From assembly GCA_030042795.1 (NCBI GenBank), contig JASHYZ010000577.1, positions 1 through 12,289 of the forward strand: a stretch of 12,289 nucleotides of DNA, read 5' to 3'. Under the pieces are notes generated by a model. The model did not search any database. It saw only the letters and a program-made list of their open reading frames with translations, and was not told the DNA's origin. A program made the translations under genes and the position numbers. Shown in pieces: positions 1 to 6,458 of this stretch. The stretch comes from Terriglobia bacterium (lineage in GTDB: Bacteria > Acidobacteriota > Terriglobia > UBA7540). Position 1 is the stretch's first letter; every line of letters starts with the position of its first letter.

Positions 1-444
1 CAGCGCCAGTGACGCCGGTACCAGCACAACCATGAGGAGGGCAAACCCAAAGTGGTTAAAGCCATGCCAAAACCACGGTAACGACTTCCAGTTGAGGAAT
101 ACCATGAAGTCGGGCAGGACCGGATTCCCGTACACACCCCTCGGGCCGATCTCTCGCATGAGATACATGCCCATGGCGTACCCTCCCAGCGCAAAGAAGG
201 CCCCGTGCCCGAGGCTCAGAATGCCGCAGTATCCCCAGATCAAATCCACCGCCAGCGCCAGCAGGGCATAGCACATGTACTTGCCCACCAGCGTGAGGCC
301 ATAGGCGGAGACGTGAAAGGGCGATGAGGGGGGTACAACCAGATTGAGGATAGGAACGGCGATGGCCACCAGGGCGATCCCGCCCATATACCATCGAGTG
401 GCCCAATCGATCTCGCCGCCGTTCCACAATTTGAAGTAACGCAT
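1..444 (-). CDS. urtC: Urea ABC transporter permease UrtC (partial, 3' end beyond window)
   Basis: This is the second inner-membrane permease of a urea-type branched-chain ABC importer; with UrtB it would form the channel powered by UrtD/UrtE. I translated it directly: 148 codons from an ATG at 444-442 run open to base 1, so the C-terminal part lies outside the window. The visible part has a short hydrophilic N-terminus (MRYFKLWNGGEIDW), a first membrane helix at about 20-38, and the family signature at about 58-92, including DLIWGYCGILSLGHGAFFAL and GGYAMGMYLM. These are hallmark residues of LivM/UrtC permeases. A further hydrophobic segment begins at about 131. The start codon lies one base after the urtB stop and has no clear Shine-Dalgarno sequence, so translational coupling is likely. 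LivM is the alternative name, but the linked UrtA and UrtB favour UrtC. Confidence 0.93.
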   Translation of the reverse strand, partial: MRYFKLWNGGEIDWATRWYMGGIALVAIAVPILNLVVPPSSPFHVSAYGLTLVGKYMCYALLALAVDLIWGYCGILSLGHGAFFALGGYAMGMYLMREIGPRGVYGNPVLPDFMVFLNWKSLPWFWHGFNHFGFALLMVVLVPASLAL

Positions 445-445
445 A

Positions 446-2113
446 CTACTGATTTTCCGCTGCACGGCCGGTTTGCGGGAACAGGCCGCGTGGCCGGATC
501 TGAATAAACAGAATGAGCGCCACGAGTACGAGGATCTTTGCCAGTACGGCTCCGGAATAGGGTTCCAGGAGTTCGTTCACGACTCCCATGGACATGCCAC
601 CTACCATCGCACCCCAAAGATTTCCGACGCCTCCAAAAACAACCACCAGGAAAGAATCGACGATGTACGACTGCCCCAAGTTCGGGTTCACATTCGTCAA
701 CTGACTCAGGGCTACACCGGCGACACCGGCAATGCCAGAGCCAAGTCCGAAGGTCAGGGCATCAATCCACGCGCTGCGAACACCCATTGCCCTGGCCATG
801 GCGCGGTTTTGGGATACAGCTCTGATTTCGAGCCCGATGCGCGTACGCTTCAACACCATGAGGAGAGCTGTGAAGATCAATGCGGTGAAAATGACGATGT
901 AGAGGCGATTGTAAGTAATGGAAAGTGCCTCGTTCAGTTGCAGCGTGCCACTCATCCAACTCGGGGTTACAACGGAACGGTTAAGCGCTGTAAAAATCGA
1001 GCGCACAAGTTGCTGTAGGATCAGGCTGACTCCGAAGGTGGCCAGCAGCGTCTCCAGCGGCCGCCCGTAGAGAAAGCGAATGACGGTGCGCTCGATAAGA
1101 ATGCCCGTCAGTCCTGCCACCAGGAATGCGGCCGGAACCGCCACCAGGATCGAGGCGCCGATGTGTCCTGGCATCGCCAACTGGACAACATAGGTGGTGT
1201 AGGCGCCGAGCATCATCAGCTCGCCGTGCGCCATGTTGATAACTCCCATAACGCCAAACGTAATCGCGAGGCCGATGGCAACCAGCACCAGCACGCAGCC
1301 AAGGCTAAAGCCAAAGAAAAGGGTCTGAATCCCGGAATAAGCTGTGCGCCAGCGATTGATGGAGTTAACCGCGGACGCGGCTGCCTTCCGGACGCGCTCA
1401 TCGGATTCCACAAAGCTGCCGTCGGAGGATTGCTCCAGCAGACTCTCCAGTTTGTTTCGGACCTCGGGGCGAAGGCTTTGGCGCAGGGTGGAAATAGCGG
1501 CAAGCTGCGCCTGGGCGTCTGAGCTATCCAGTCCGGCGAGCGCTAGAGCCGTGGCAATTTCCCGTTTGACTGCCGAATCCGTTTCCACACTACTGCGCTC
1601 GCGTAACATCTGGAGGTTTCCTTCACTTAAATTCTGCTCAATGTCTCGCACGGCTTCCAAGCGGACTGAGGCATCCGGGCTCGACAACCCGAAGCGAGCC
1701 AGCGTGGTCTGCAACACGCGCCGCAAATGATTGTTGGTCACGATCTTGGTTAAGCCATCCGTGGAAGCGGAACCGGCGTCTTTCAGGGTGAGCGGATCGA
1801 TGAGTTCGAGCGACGTTGAGTCCTCTTGCTCAGCCGTCTTGGAAATGAAGACCTTCTGATCCTGGTTGCGATAGTAAAGACGATCTTCGAGGAGGGCAGT
1901 GAGGACGGCACGGGCGCTCGGATGACCGCTTCGGCCGAGCTGGTCCACAATATTCGCCTTGTCAGCGAATGTCGCGTCGCGGATCTGGCCGAGCATCGCC
2001 GTGAAGCTCGCATCAGCCGGCGACTGGGCGTATATCGGGCTGGCACTGCGGCCCGCGAGCAGCAGCAAGACCAACAGCCACTGCGCGCGGGGCCGAAGGA
2101 AAAACTCCATCAT
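446..2113 (-). CDS. urtB: Urea ABC transporter permease UrtB with N-terminal periplasmic helical domain
   Basis: This is the first inner-membrane permease of the urea importer. I prefer the ATG at 2113, which overlaps the urtA stop as ATGA and gives 555 aa; the next codon is also ATG (2110). An upstream in-frame start at 2134 would add 7 residues lying inside urtA and ahead of the signal peptide. The protein has three parts. Residues 1 to about 29 are a signal peptide with a Leu-rich core (LLVLLLLAG) and a likely cleavage at YA-Q. Residues about 30-250 are a soluble, helix-rich, Ala/Leu-rich segment resembling HEAT-like repeats (for example around SVRLEAVRDIEQNL and AVKREIATALALAGL). From about 261 to the end is a LivH/UrtB permease with the motif GVINMAHGELMMLGAY and the late motif VVVFGGVGNLWGAMVGG. 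Long N-terminal extensions are known in proteobacterial UrtB; their role is unclear. Confidence is high. Confidence 0.95.
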   Translation of the reverse strand: MMEFFLRPRAQWLLVLLLLAGRSASPIYAQSPADASFTAMLGQIRDATFADKANIVDQLGRSGHPSARAVLTALLEDRLYYRNQDQKVFISKTAEQEDSTSLELIDPLTLKDAGSASTDGLTKIVTNNHLRRVLQTTLARFGLSSPDASVRLEAVRDIEQNLSEGNLQMLRERSSVETDSAVKREIATALALAGLDSSDAQAQLAAISTLRQSLRPEVRNKLESLLEQSSDGSFVESDERVRKAAASAVNSINRWRTAYSGIQTLFFGFSLGCVLVLVAIGLAITFGVMGVINMAHGELMMLGAYTTYVVQLAMPGHIGASILVAVPAAFLVAGLTGILIERTVIRFLYGRPLETLLATFGVSLILQQLVRSIFTALNRSVVTPSWMSGTLQLNEALSITYNRLYIVIFTALIFTALLMVLKRTRIGLEIRAVSQNRAMARAMGVRSAWIDALTFGLGSGIAGVAGVALSQLTNVNPNLGQSYIVDSFLVVVFGGVGNLWGAMVGGMSMGVVNELLEPYSGAVLAKILVLVALILFIQIRPRGLFPQTGRAAENQ

Positions 2114-3396
2114 TTGTAGCTCTGTCCTGAGCACTTCTTAGTTTCTGTATTGTAGTTGCCGCACTTCAGCGTTACCCAATCCGCCACGATGTATTTGTCT
2201 GCCGGGAGATAGCGAGACCAAGCTTCGCCGGGGACCGTGCCATTAGTTTTCCAGACAACGTCGAACTGCCCGTCGGCCCGCACCTCGCCGATGTAAACGG
2301 GCTTGGTGATGTGGTGATTGGGTAACACTTTGGCCATGCCACCCGTGAGATTCGGCGTTTCAAGTCCGGGGAGCGCAGCGACGACCTTGTCCACATTGGT
2401 CGTTCCTGCTTTTTGCACCGCCTTCACCCACAGGTTGAAGCCGATGTAATGCGCTTCCATGGGATCATTGGTGACTCGCTTGGGGTTCTTAATGAACGTG
2501 TGCCACTTGGCAATGAATGCCTTGTTCGCTGGCGTGTTGATGCTCTCAAAATAGTTCCAGGCCGCCAGATGTCCGACGAGTGGTTTGGCGTCGAGACCTG
2601 AGAGCTCTTCTTCGCCAACCGAAAAAGCGACAACCGGAATGTCCTCTGCAGAAATATTCTGGTTGGCCAGTTCTTTATAAAAGGGGACATTGGCATCGCC
2701 GTTGATGGTGGAAACAACCGCGGTTTTCTTTCCCGCCGAGCCAAATCTCTTGATCGCCGCCACACGCGCCTGCCAGTCCGAGTACCCGAACGGAGTGTAG
2801 TTGATCGAGATGTCCTCGGGCTTCACGCCTTTCAAGTGCAGGTAGGCCTCAAGAATCTTGTTGGTTGTGCGGGGATAGACATAGTCCGTGCCTTCCAGTA
2901 CCCACCGCTTAACGCCCACCTCATTCATGAGGTAATCCACTGCGGGAATGGCCTGCTGGTTGGGCGCCGCACCGGTGTAAATGACGTTCCTGGATGACTC
3001 TTCCCCCTCATATTGAACGGGGTAAAAGAGCAAGCCATCATCCTTTTCAAAAACTGGCAGCACCGATTTTCTGGAAACCGACGTCCAGCAGCCAAAGACC
3101 ACTGCTACTTTGTCCTTTTCCAGTAACTCCTGAGCTTTTTCGGCGAAAAGCGGCCAGTTGGAGGCCGGATCCACGACAACGGGCTCAAGCTTCTTGCCCA
3201 GCAATCCACCCTTCTTGTTCTGTTCATCGATCATCATCAAAATAGTGTCTTTCAACGTCGTCTCACTGATGGCCATGGTGCCCGAAAGGGAATGCAACAC
3301 TCCCACCTTGATGGTGTCCTGAGCCTTCGCCGTTCCAGTAAGGCCGGTCCCAATCGCCACAAGCAAGCACACCCAATGCATCCATCGAAGTTTCAT
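2110..3396 (-). CDS. urtA: Urea ABC transporter substrate-binding protein UrtA
   Basis: This is the periplasmic binding protein that captures urea (or short-chain amides) and delivers it to UrtB/UrtC. It has 428 aa, a usual length for the family. Residues 1-25 form a Sec signal peptide (MKLRWMHW, a hydrophobic core, then AKA before Q26). The mature protein starts with the family pattern IKVGVLHSLSGTMAISET, followed by KDTILMMIDEQNKKGGLLGK and VFGCWTSVSRKSVLPVFE, which are strongly diagnostic of UrtA rather than of leucine-binding LivJ. Other UrtA-like segments are LLFYPVQYEGEESSRNVIY, GAAPNQQAIPAVDYL and DPMEAHYIGFNLW. The C-terminal CGNYNTETKKC places two cysteines close together, which could form a disulfide. 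An AGGAGG ribosome-binding site precedes the ATG. The gene ends in an ATGA overlap with urtB. Confidence 0.97.
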   Translation of the reverse strand: MKLRWMHWVCLLVAIGTGLTGTAKAQDTIKVGVLHSLSGTMAISETTLKDTILMMIDEQNKKGGLLGKKLEPVVVDPASNWPLFAEKAQELLEKDKVAVVFGCWTSVSRKSVLPVFEKDDGLLFYPVQYEGEESSRNVIYTGAAPNQQAIPAVDYLMNEVGVKRWVLEGTDYVYPRTTNKILEAYLHLKGVKPEDISINYTPFGYSDWQARVAAIKRFGSAGKKTAVVSTINGDANVPFYKELANQNISAEDIPVVAFSVGEEELSGLDAKPLVGHLAAWNYFESINTPANKAFIAKWHTFIKNPKRVTNDPMEAHYIGFNLWVKAVQKAGTTNVDKVVAALPGLETPNLTGGMAKVLPNHHITKPVYIGEVRADGQFDVVWKTNGTVPGEAWSRYLPADKYIVADWVTLKCGNYNTETKKCSGQSYK

Positions 3397-3400
3397 GAAT

Positions 3401-3406
3401 CCTCCT
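3401..3406 (-). promoter_or_regulatory. Strong ribosome-binding site of urtA
   Basis: A perfect AGGAGG lies 4 bases before the urtA ATG. It is the strongest Shine-Dalgarno match I saw in the window. This fits the high molar demand for a periplasmic binding protein compared with its permeases, which have no clear site of their own. Confidence 0.75.
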
Positions 3407-3437
3407 GGGGATCGCCAAACTTAAACGCCATTACTCT

Positions 3438-3473
3438 GTCTTTCCGTTCGTCCGTTCATCCTTTCGTTCGTCC
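3438..3473 (-). repeat. Short degenerate octamer repeats in the porin-urtA spacer
   Basis: On the plus strand the octamer GTTCRTCC occurs at 3446-3453, 3454-3461 and 3466-3473. The first two copies are adjacent, and the third follows after 4 bases. A degenerate unit (GTCTTTCC) precedes them at 3438-3445. The last copy reaches the final base of the porin stop codon. In the transcript this gives a purine-rich GGAYGAAC tract between the porin and urtA. No hairpin is evident. It may be slippage-prone simple sequence, and no function is claimed. Confidence 0.6.
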
Positions 3474-4633
3474 TAGTGCAGTGGGATCTGCTTAGAGATC
3501 TGAAGCTGGAGGCCCACACCTGCCTCCCAGAAGTCCTTCTGTACACCATTGAAGCTTGTGTTCCTCCCGAAAGCGATCAGGCGCGCGTCGAACTGCTTGA
3601 TGATGTAGCCAAGGTTCGCCTCGGTAGTCTTCTGGCGGTAACTCGGATTCGATGCCCCCTCCGAAGGTACGATTCCGTGCGTAAACTCCGCCAGGGCGAA
3701 TTTGCCGAGCACCTGAAATTTGCCGATCCCTACTTGTTTCGGGAAAAGAAGAGATGCCAGTCCGTATGCGCCTTCGCTCTTGGCGTAATTCGCGCTATAT
3801 CCTCCAAGGCGGTTGTAGTTTGCATACTCGCTTTCGATCGTGAACGCGCCACCATGCATCACTTTTCTTTCCATCAGAAAGTCAGCGGTTGTAGCTGTCT
3901 TGCCGTCCTGTATCTGAGTGGCCCCAGCAATGGCGAGGAGGTTTTTATCGCCATAATAGGTGCCGTTCAGGTAGTAGCCACTCTCGGAGTCCCAAAAATC
4001 AAGCTGGGCGCGAGCGGCCCAAATCACACTCGTGTTTCCGGTTGCGGAGGCGCCATCGAAGGCTCCGGCCGATAGCTTCAGCTTGACGACGCCTGCCTTG
4101 AAGTCGCCCCAATACAGCACACCGTTGTCACGGCCTTGAAAGACGAAGGGGTAACCGTCCTGAATGCCGTCGGTGTAGACGCCCCACTGGTTTGAGTAGA
4201 AAGGGCCGTAAAGATTGGCGCGATCGCTGGGTGGGAGAAAGCGGCCAAACCAGACGTTCAACGTCGGCGAGGCATGAAACTGTCCTACTGCGTCCAACAC
4301 CCCCATGTTGTTCGTCACAGTGTTGTAGTCGGTGTTGAACATGACGCTGAAATCCTTGGTGATGTCGCCACTCAAATAAAGTCGCATGTGGTTGAGCTCG
4401 AATTGATCGAGGCCCGAGCCGCTGCTAGGTTCGGTGTGGTCGTAGCTGGTTTGTATTCCGGCCCCAACAGTAAGCGTTGGCTCAAAACCTTGCGCCCGCA
4501 GCGATGGCGTGACCCCCATTAGAAGACCCACCAGACAAGCGAGCGTACATCGCCCCGGAGTGAAAGCTCGTACAACTCGAACACAATGGGCCGAGACGCT
4601 TCGCAACAACTCACCTCGTACTGAGACGGACAT
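3473..4633 (-). CDS. Outer-membrane beta-barrel porin linked to urea transporter (FmdC-like by context)
   Basis: This is a predicted outer-membrane porin of 386 aa. Residues 1-47 form an unusually long signal peptide: a basic n-region of about 28 residues, then LACLVGLLMG and cleavage near LRA-Q48. The mature protein consists of alternating polar and hydrophobic stretches rich in Tyr, Phe, Asn and Gly, typical of beta strands, such as LNHMRLYLSGDITKDFSVMF, WVFGRF-like turns and GYYLNGTYYGDKNLL. The C-terminal strand is GVGLQLQISKQIPLH. The overall style resembles the phosphate-selective porin O/P group. The start ATG has GAGG 6 bases upstream (4640-4643). It is the first gene before urtA, 76 bases away, so it is probably co-transcribed. 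Porins next to urea/amide transporters are known, for example FmdC of Methylophilus and the porin reported with urt genes in Nitrospira. Urea or amide passage here is inferred from context. Barrel porin is a firm call; substrate is not. Confidence 0.82.
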   Translation of the reverse strand: MSVSVRGELLRSVSAHCVRVVRAFTPGRCTLACLVGLLMGVTPSLRAQGFEPTLTVGAGIQTSYDHTEPSSGSGLDQFELNHMRLYLSGDITKDFSVMFNTDYNTVTNNMGVLDAVGQFHASPTLNVWFGRFLPPSDRANLYGPFYSNQWGVYTDGIQDGYPFVFQGRDNGVLYWGDFKAGVVKLKLSAGAFDGASATGNTSVIWAARAQLDFWDSESGYYLNGTYYGDKNLLAIAGATQIQDGKTATTADFLMERKVMHGGAFTIESEYANYNRLGGYSANYAKSEGAYGLASLLFPKQVGIGKFQVLGKFALAEFTHGIVPSEGASNPSYRQKTTEANLGYIIKQFDARLIAFGRNTSFNGVQKDFWEAGVGLQLQISKQIPLH

Positions 4634-4741
4634 TACGGTCCTCGATTCGGTGTACAGTTTGCCCTCCCTTTTTCAGTGCTATTGAGTGCCCGTCAACTGA
4701 CTGCGACGCTTGAAGAGAATTACGTTCGTGACAACGAGCAA

Positions 4742-4770
4742 AGAATATGGATAGTGAGCAACGAAGTAAA
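4742..4770 (-). promoter_or_regulatory. Candidate sigma-70-type promoter for porin-urtABC
   Basis: On the minus strand TTTACT (4765-4770, 4 of 6 matches to the -35 consensus) is followed after exactly 17 bases by TATTCT (4742-4747, 4 of 6 matches to the -10 consensus). It lies in the most AT-rich part of the intergenic region and would start transcription near 4735, giving a leader of about 100 bases. Spacing is ideal but the matches are partial, so this is only a candidate. Urea uptake operons are often nitrogen-regulated, but I found no convincing NtrC site. Confidence 0.35.
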
Positions 4771-4895
4771 ATTCAAATTTGTGATGGGGTGAATTACTTG
4801 TATGAATTTTTTCCGGAAGCGGACGTAGCGCGGGGTTCCTTTTCAATCGCTGCGGTTTTCCAGTCTTTTCTGTGGTCACTGATCGAAGGGAACCG

Positions 4896-4922
4896 AAAAA
4901 CCGCCGGAGGCAGCCTTGCGGT
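4896..4922 (-). terminator. Candidate intrinsic terminator downstream of truA
   Basis: On the minus strand ACCGC (4922-4918) pairs with GCGGT (4904-4900). Inside it AGG pairs with CCT around a 3-base loop, with a small asymmetric internal loop between the two stems. A run of T (4900-4896) follows immediately. It lies about 160 bases after the truA stop and before the candidate porin promoter, the right place to end the mfd-to-truA operon. The stem is modest, so efficiency is uncertain. Confidence 0.5.
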
Positions 4923-5079
4923 AGGCTGACTTACGAATGGGCCAGCTCGTGGGCAAGAGAGATCTCGGGGTGGTTACGTGTTAGTCAGATAATATTTTCA
5001 CTGGGCGGGCTGGCGGAGCAACACACTTGCCGTAAGAGGATTGGCTGGCTCTGGCGGAACCGCAATAGCTCCACGCAAA

Positions 5080-5913
5080 TCAGTATTCCACGCGCACCAG
5101 GCAGAGACCCTGAGCTGGCGCCGTGGGGCCGGCCAGCGTGCGGTCACGAGCTCTCAGGATTCCAATCACATCATTGGGTTGCAGTTTGCTTCGTCCGACT
5201 TCCACCAGGGTTCCGGTCAGGTTGCGCACCATATGGTGGAGGAACCCGCTGCCTCGAACCTCGTAGACAAGCATTTGCGTCCTCGCGCTCCACAAGATTT
5301 TCGAGGAAAACACAGTTCGGGTCATTGACGCTGAGTCGGCCGTCTCGTGTTCCAGGCCGTCATCCTCAGACGTGCCTGAGGCCGCAAAAGACGTGAAGTC
5401 ATGCGACCCGATAAAGCTTCGCGCTGCAACGGCCATTCGCCGGCGGTCGAGCGCGTAAGGGTAATGCCAGACGAAGCGCCAAAGGAAAGGCGAGCAAACC
5501 TCGGACTGCAGAATTCGGTAGCGATAGGTCTTCGAGCGCACGTCGAAGCGCGCATGAAAGCCCGGCGCAACTTCGTTGGCCTGACGCACACGAACCTCGG
5601 GAGGCAAAGCGTTGTTGACGCCCTTTATTAAGTTAGAGAGCGGGATGCGGCATGACAACGCAAAGTTGGCCACTTGGCCAAGCGCATGAACTCCCGCGTC
5701 TGTGCGGCCGGAGCCGAACAGCTTGACGGACTCGCCCGTCACCTGGGCGATGGCTTGCTCGAGACACGCCTGCACTGTAGGCACCAAGGGTTGCCGTTGC
5801 CAGCCGTGGTAGCCGGTGCCGTCGTAGGCCAGGATGATTCGAATGTTGCGGCGCAAGGCCCCGCTTGGCGCGTCCGAAGCGCTATCCCGGCTAGCTGTCC
5901 CCTTGCGGTTCAT
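5080..5913 (-). CDS. truA: tRNA pseudouridine(38-40) synthase TruA
   Basis: It converts uridines 38-40 in the tRNA anticodon arm to pseudouridine in the cytoplasm. The protein has 277 aa, slightly long for the family. The conserved block GSGRTDAGVHALGQVANF contains the catalytic aspartate at D72. Other TruA hallmarks are AYDGTGYHGWQRQP near residue 29, FHARFDVRSKTYRYRI near residues 119-134 with the conserved tyrosine, HDFTSF near 171, and GSGFLHHMVRNLTGTLVEVG in the C-terminal half. About 20 residues at the N-terminus precede the first core strand. A Glu/Asp-rich loop (SGTSEDDGLEHETADSAS) after HDFTSF is longer than in typical TruA. The ATG at 5913 has only a weak GGA upstream. It lies 32 bases after the FabZ-like gene and is probably the last gene of that operon. 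Confidence 0.97.
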   Translation of the reverse strand: MNRKGTASRDSASDAPSGALRRNIRIILAYDGTGYHGWQRQPLVPTVQACLEQAIAQVTGESVKLFGSGRTDAGVHALGQVANFALSCRIPLSNLIKGVNNALPPEVRVRQANEVAPGFHARFDVRSKTYRYRILQSEVCSPFLWRFVWHYPYALDRRRMAVAARSFIGSHDFTSFAASGTSEDDGLEHETADSASMTRTVFSSKILWSARTQMLVYEVRGSGFLHHMVRNLTGTLVEVGRSKLQPNDVIGILRARDRTLAGPTAPAQGLCLVRVEY

Positions 5914-5945
5914 GTTTTCCGAGGGCGGTGTGCGCGCGGTGCGAG

Positions 5946-6458
5946 CTAACGGCCGGTGCTGGGCGAACTGTCGCTCGGCAGGAGAGCAGCAGAATCGGCA
6001 ATGACGAATCGCATCTGGCCTTCAGCCACCAATGCGTCTGCCCGGTAAATGGCTCCGCGCAACTCCCCAAAGGTCTCGCGCAACTTCAGCACTTCCGCCT
6101 CCACGCGCACCGTGTCACCGGGTTGAACGGGATCGATAATGCGCGCGGAAGGAATCTGCAGGATCATCGCAATTTTGCCCTTCATCTCGGGGCGTTCTAG
6201 CACCAGGACCGCGCCAAGCTGGGTCACGAGCTCAAGCAGAATACCTGTGGGTACCAACGGCCAGTCAGAAAAATGCCCCTGGGCTACCTGATCGCCGGCG
6301 CTGAAATGCTTCACACCGGAGATTCGCGCCCCAGGCACGAAGTCCGTGACGCGGTCGAGCAGAAGAAAGGGATAGCGATGAGGCAGGATAGCTCTGATGT
6401 CCGATTCGGCAAGAGCCTTTGTGTCGGGGGAGAGTTTGCTCACGGCGATCAGGCTCAA
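5946..6458 (-). CDS. FabZ-like (3R)-hydroxyacyl-ACP dehydratase, hotdog fold
   Basis: This is a 170-aa hotdog protein of the FabA/FabZ group, whose members dehydrate 3-hydroxyacyl-ACP in fatty-acid elongation. The N-terminal signature ILPHRYPFLLLDRV (24-37) matches FabZ very well. The active-site segment starting GHFSDWPLVP at residue 61 keeps the catalytic His (H62) and Glu (E76) with the correct spacing and the conserved Gln at 80. However, the usual PG turn after the second proline is PT, and the usual EAMAQ reads ELVTQ. The start is a TTG at 6458-6456 overlapping the BlaI-like stop as TTGA; no upstream ATG is available in this frame and the next candidate is GTG at 6443. A Ser/Pro-rich tail ends the protein. 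It is not next to lpx or other fab genes here, so it may be a second FabZ paralogue or an acyl-thioester enzyme of altered specificity. Confidence 0.83.
   Translation of the reverse strand: MSLIAVSKLSPDTKALAESDIRAILPHRYPFLLLDRVTDFVPGARISGVKHFSAGDQVAQGHFSDWPLVPTGILLELVTQLGAVLVLERPEMKGKIAMILQIPSARIIDPVQPGDTVRVEAEVLKLRETFGELRGAIYRADALVAEGQMRFVIADSAALLPSDSSPSTGR

Larger units (their letters stand above)
4634..5079. other. Intergenic region between truA and the porin-urt block
   Basis: This is the only stretch longer than 300 bases without a supported gene. Reading on the minus strand it holds the trailer of truA, an intrinsic-terminator candidate (4896-4922), an AT-richer stretch (about 4740-4810) with a candidate promoter, and a leader of about 100 bases before the porin ATG. 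Short open frames exist on both strands (4747-4929 plus, 4679-4879 minus), but neither has a ribosome-binding site, a recognisable domain or convincing composition. I saw no tRNA, no CRISPR repeats and no match by eye to the conserved guanidine (ykkC-type) riboswitch segments, which were worth checking because the downstream operon carries a nitrogen compound. Confidence 0.7.

Noticed and set aside
3476..4075. 199-codon plus-strand frame opposite the porin
   Set aside because: It lies wholly antisense to a convincing beta-barrel gene and shows no domain; treated as a shadow frame.
4677..4692. Sigma-54-like element upstream of the porin: GGGCAC and AGCA, with GG and GC 12 bases apart on the minus strand
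   Set aside because: The GG-to-GC spacing fits only when the rest of the -24 box is out of register, and the -12 box lacks TTGC. No NtrC-type enhancer is visible nearby.
4781..4797. Imperfect inverted repeat GTGAT-N7-ATTAC as a CRP/FNR-type site
   Set aside because: The half-sites match neither consensus and the symmetry is only five bases with a mismatch.
4679..4879. 66-codon minus-strand frame upstream of the porin
   Set aside because: It covers the promoter candidate, has no ribosome-binding site, and resembles no family I recognise.
4747..4929. 60-codon plus-strand frame in the intergenic region
   Set aside because: No ribosome-binding site or recognisable domain, and it runs across the terminator candidate.
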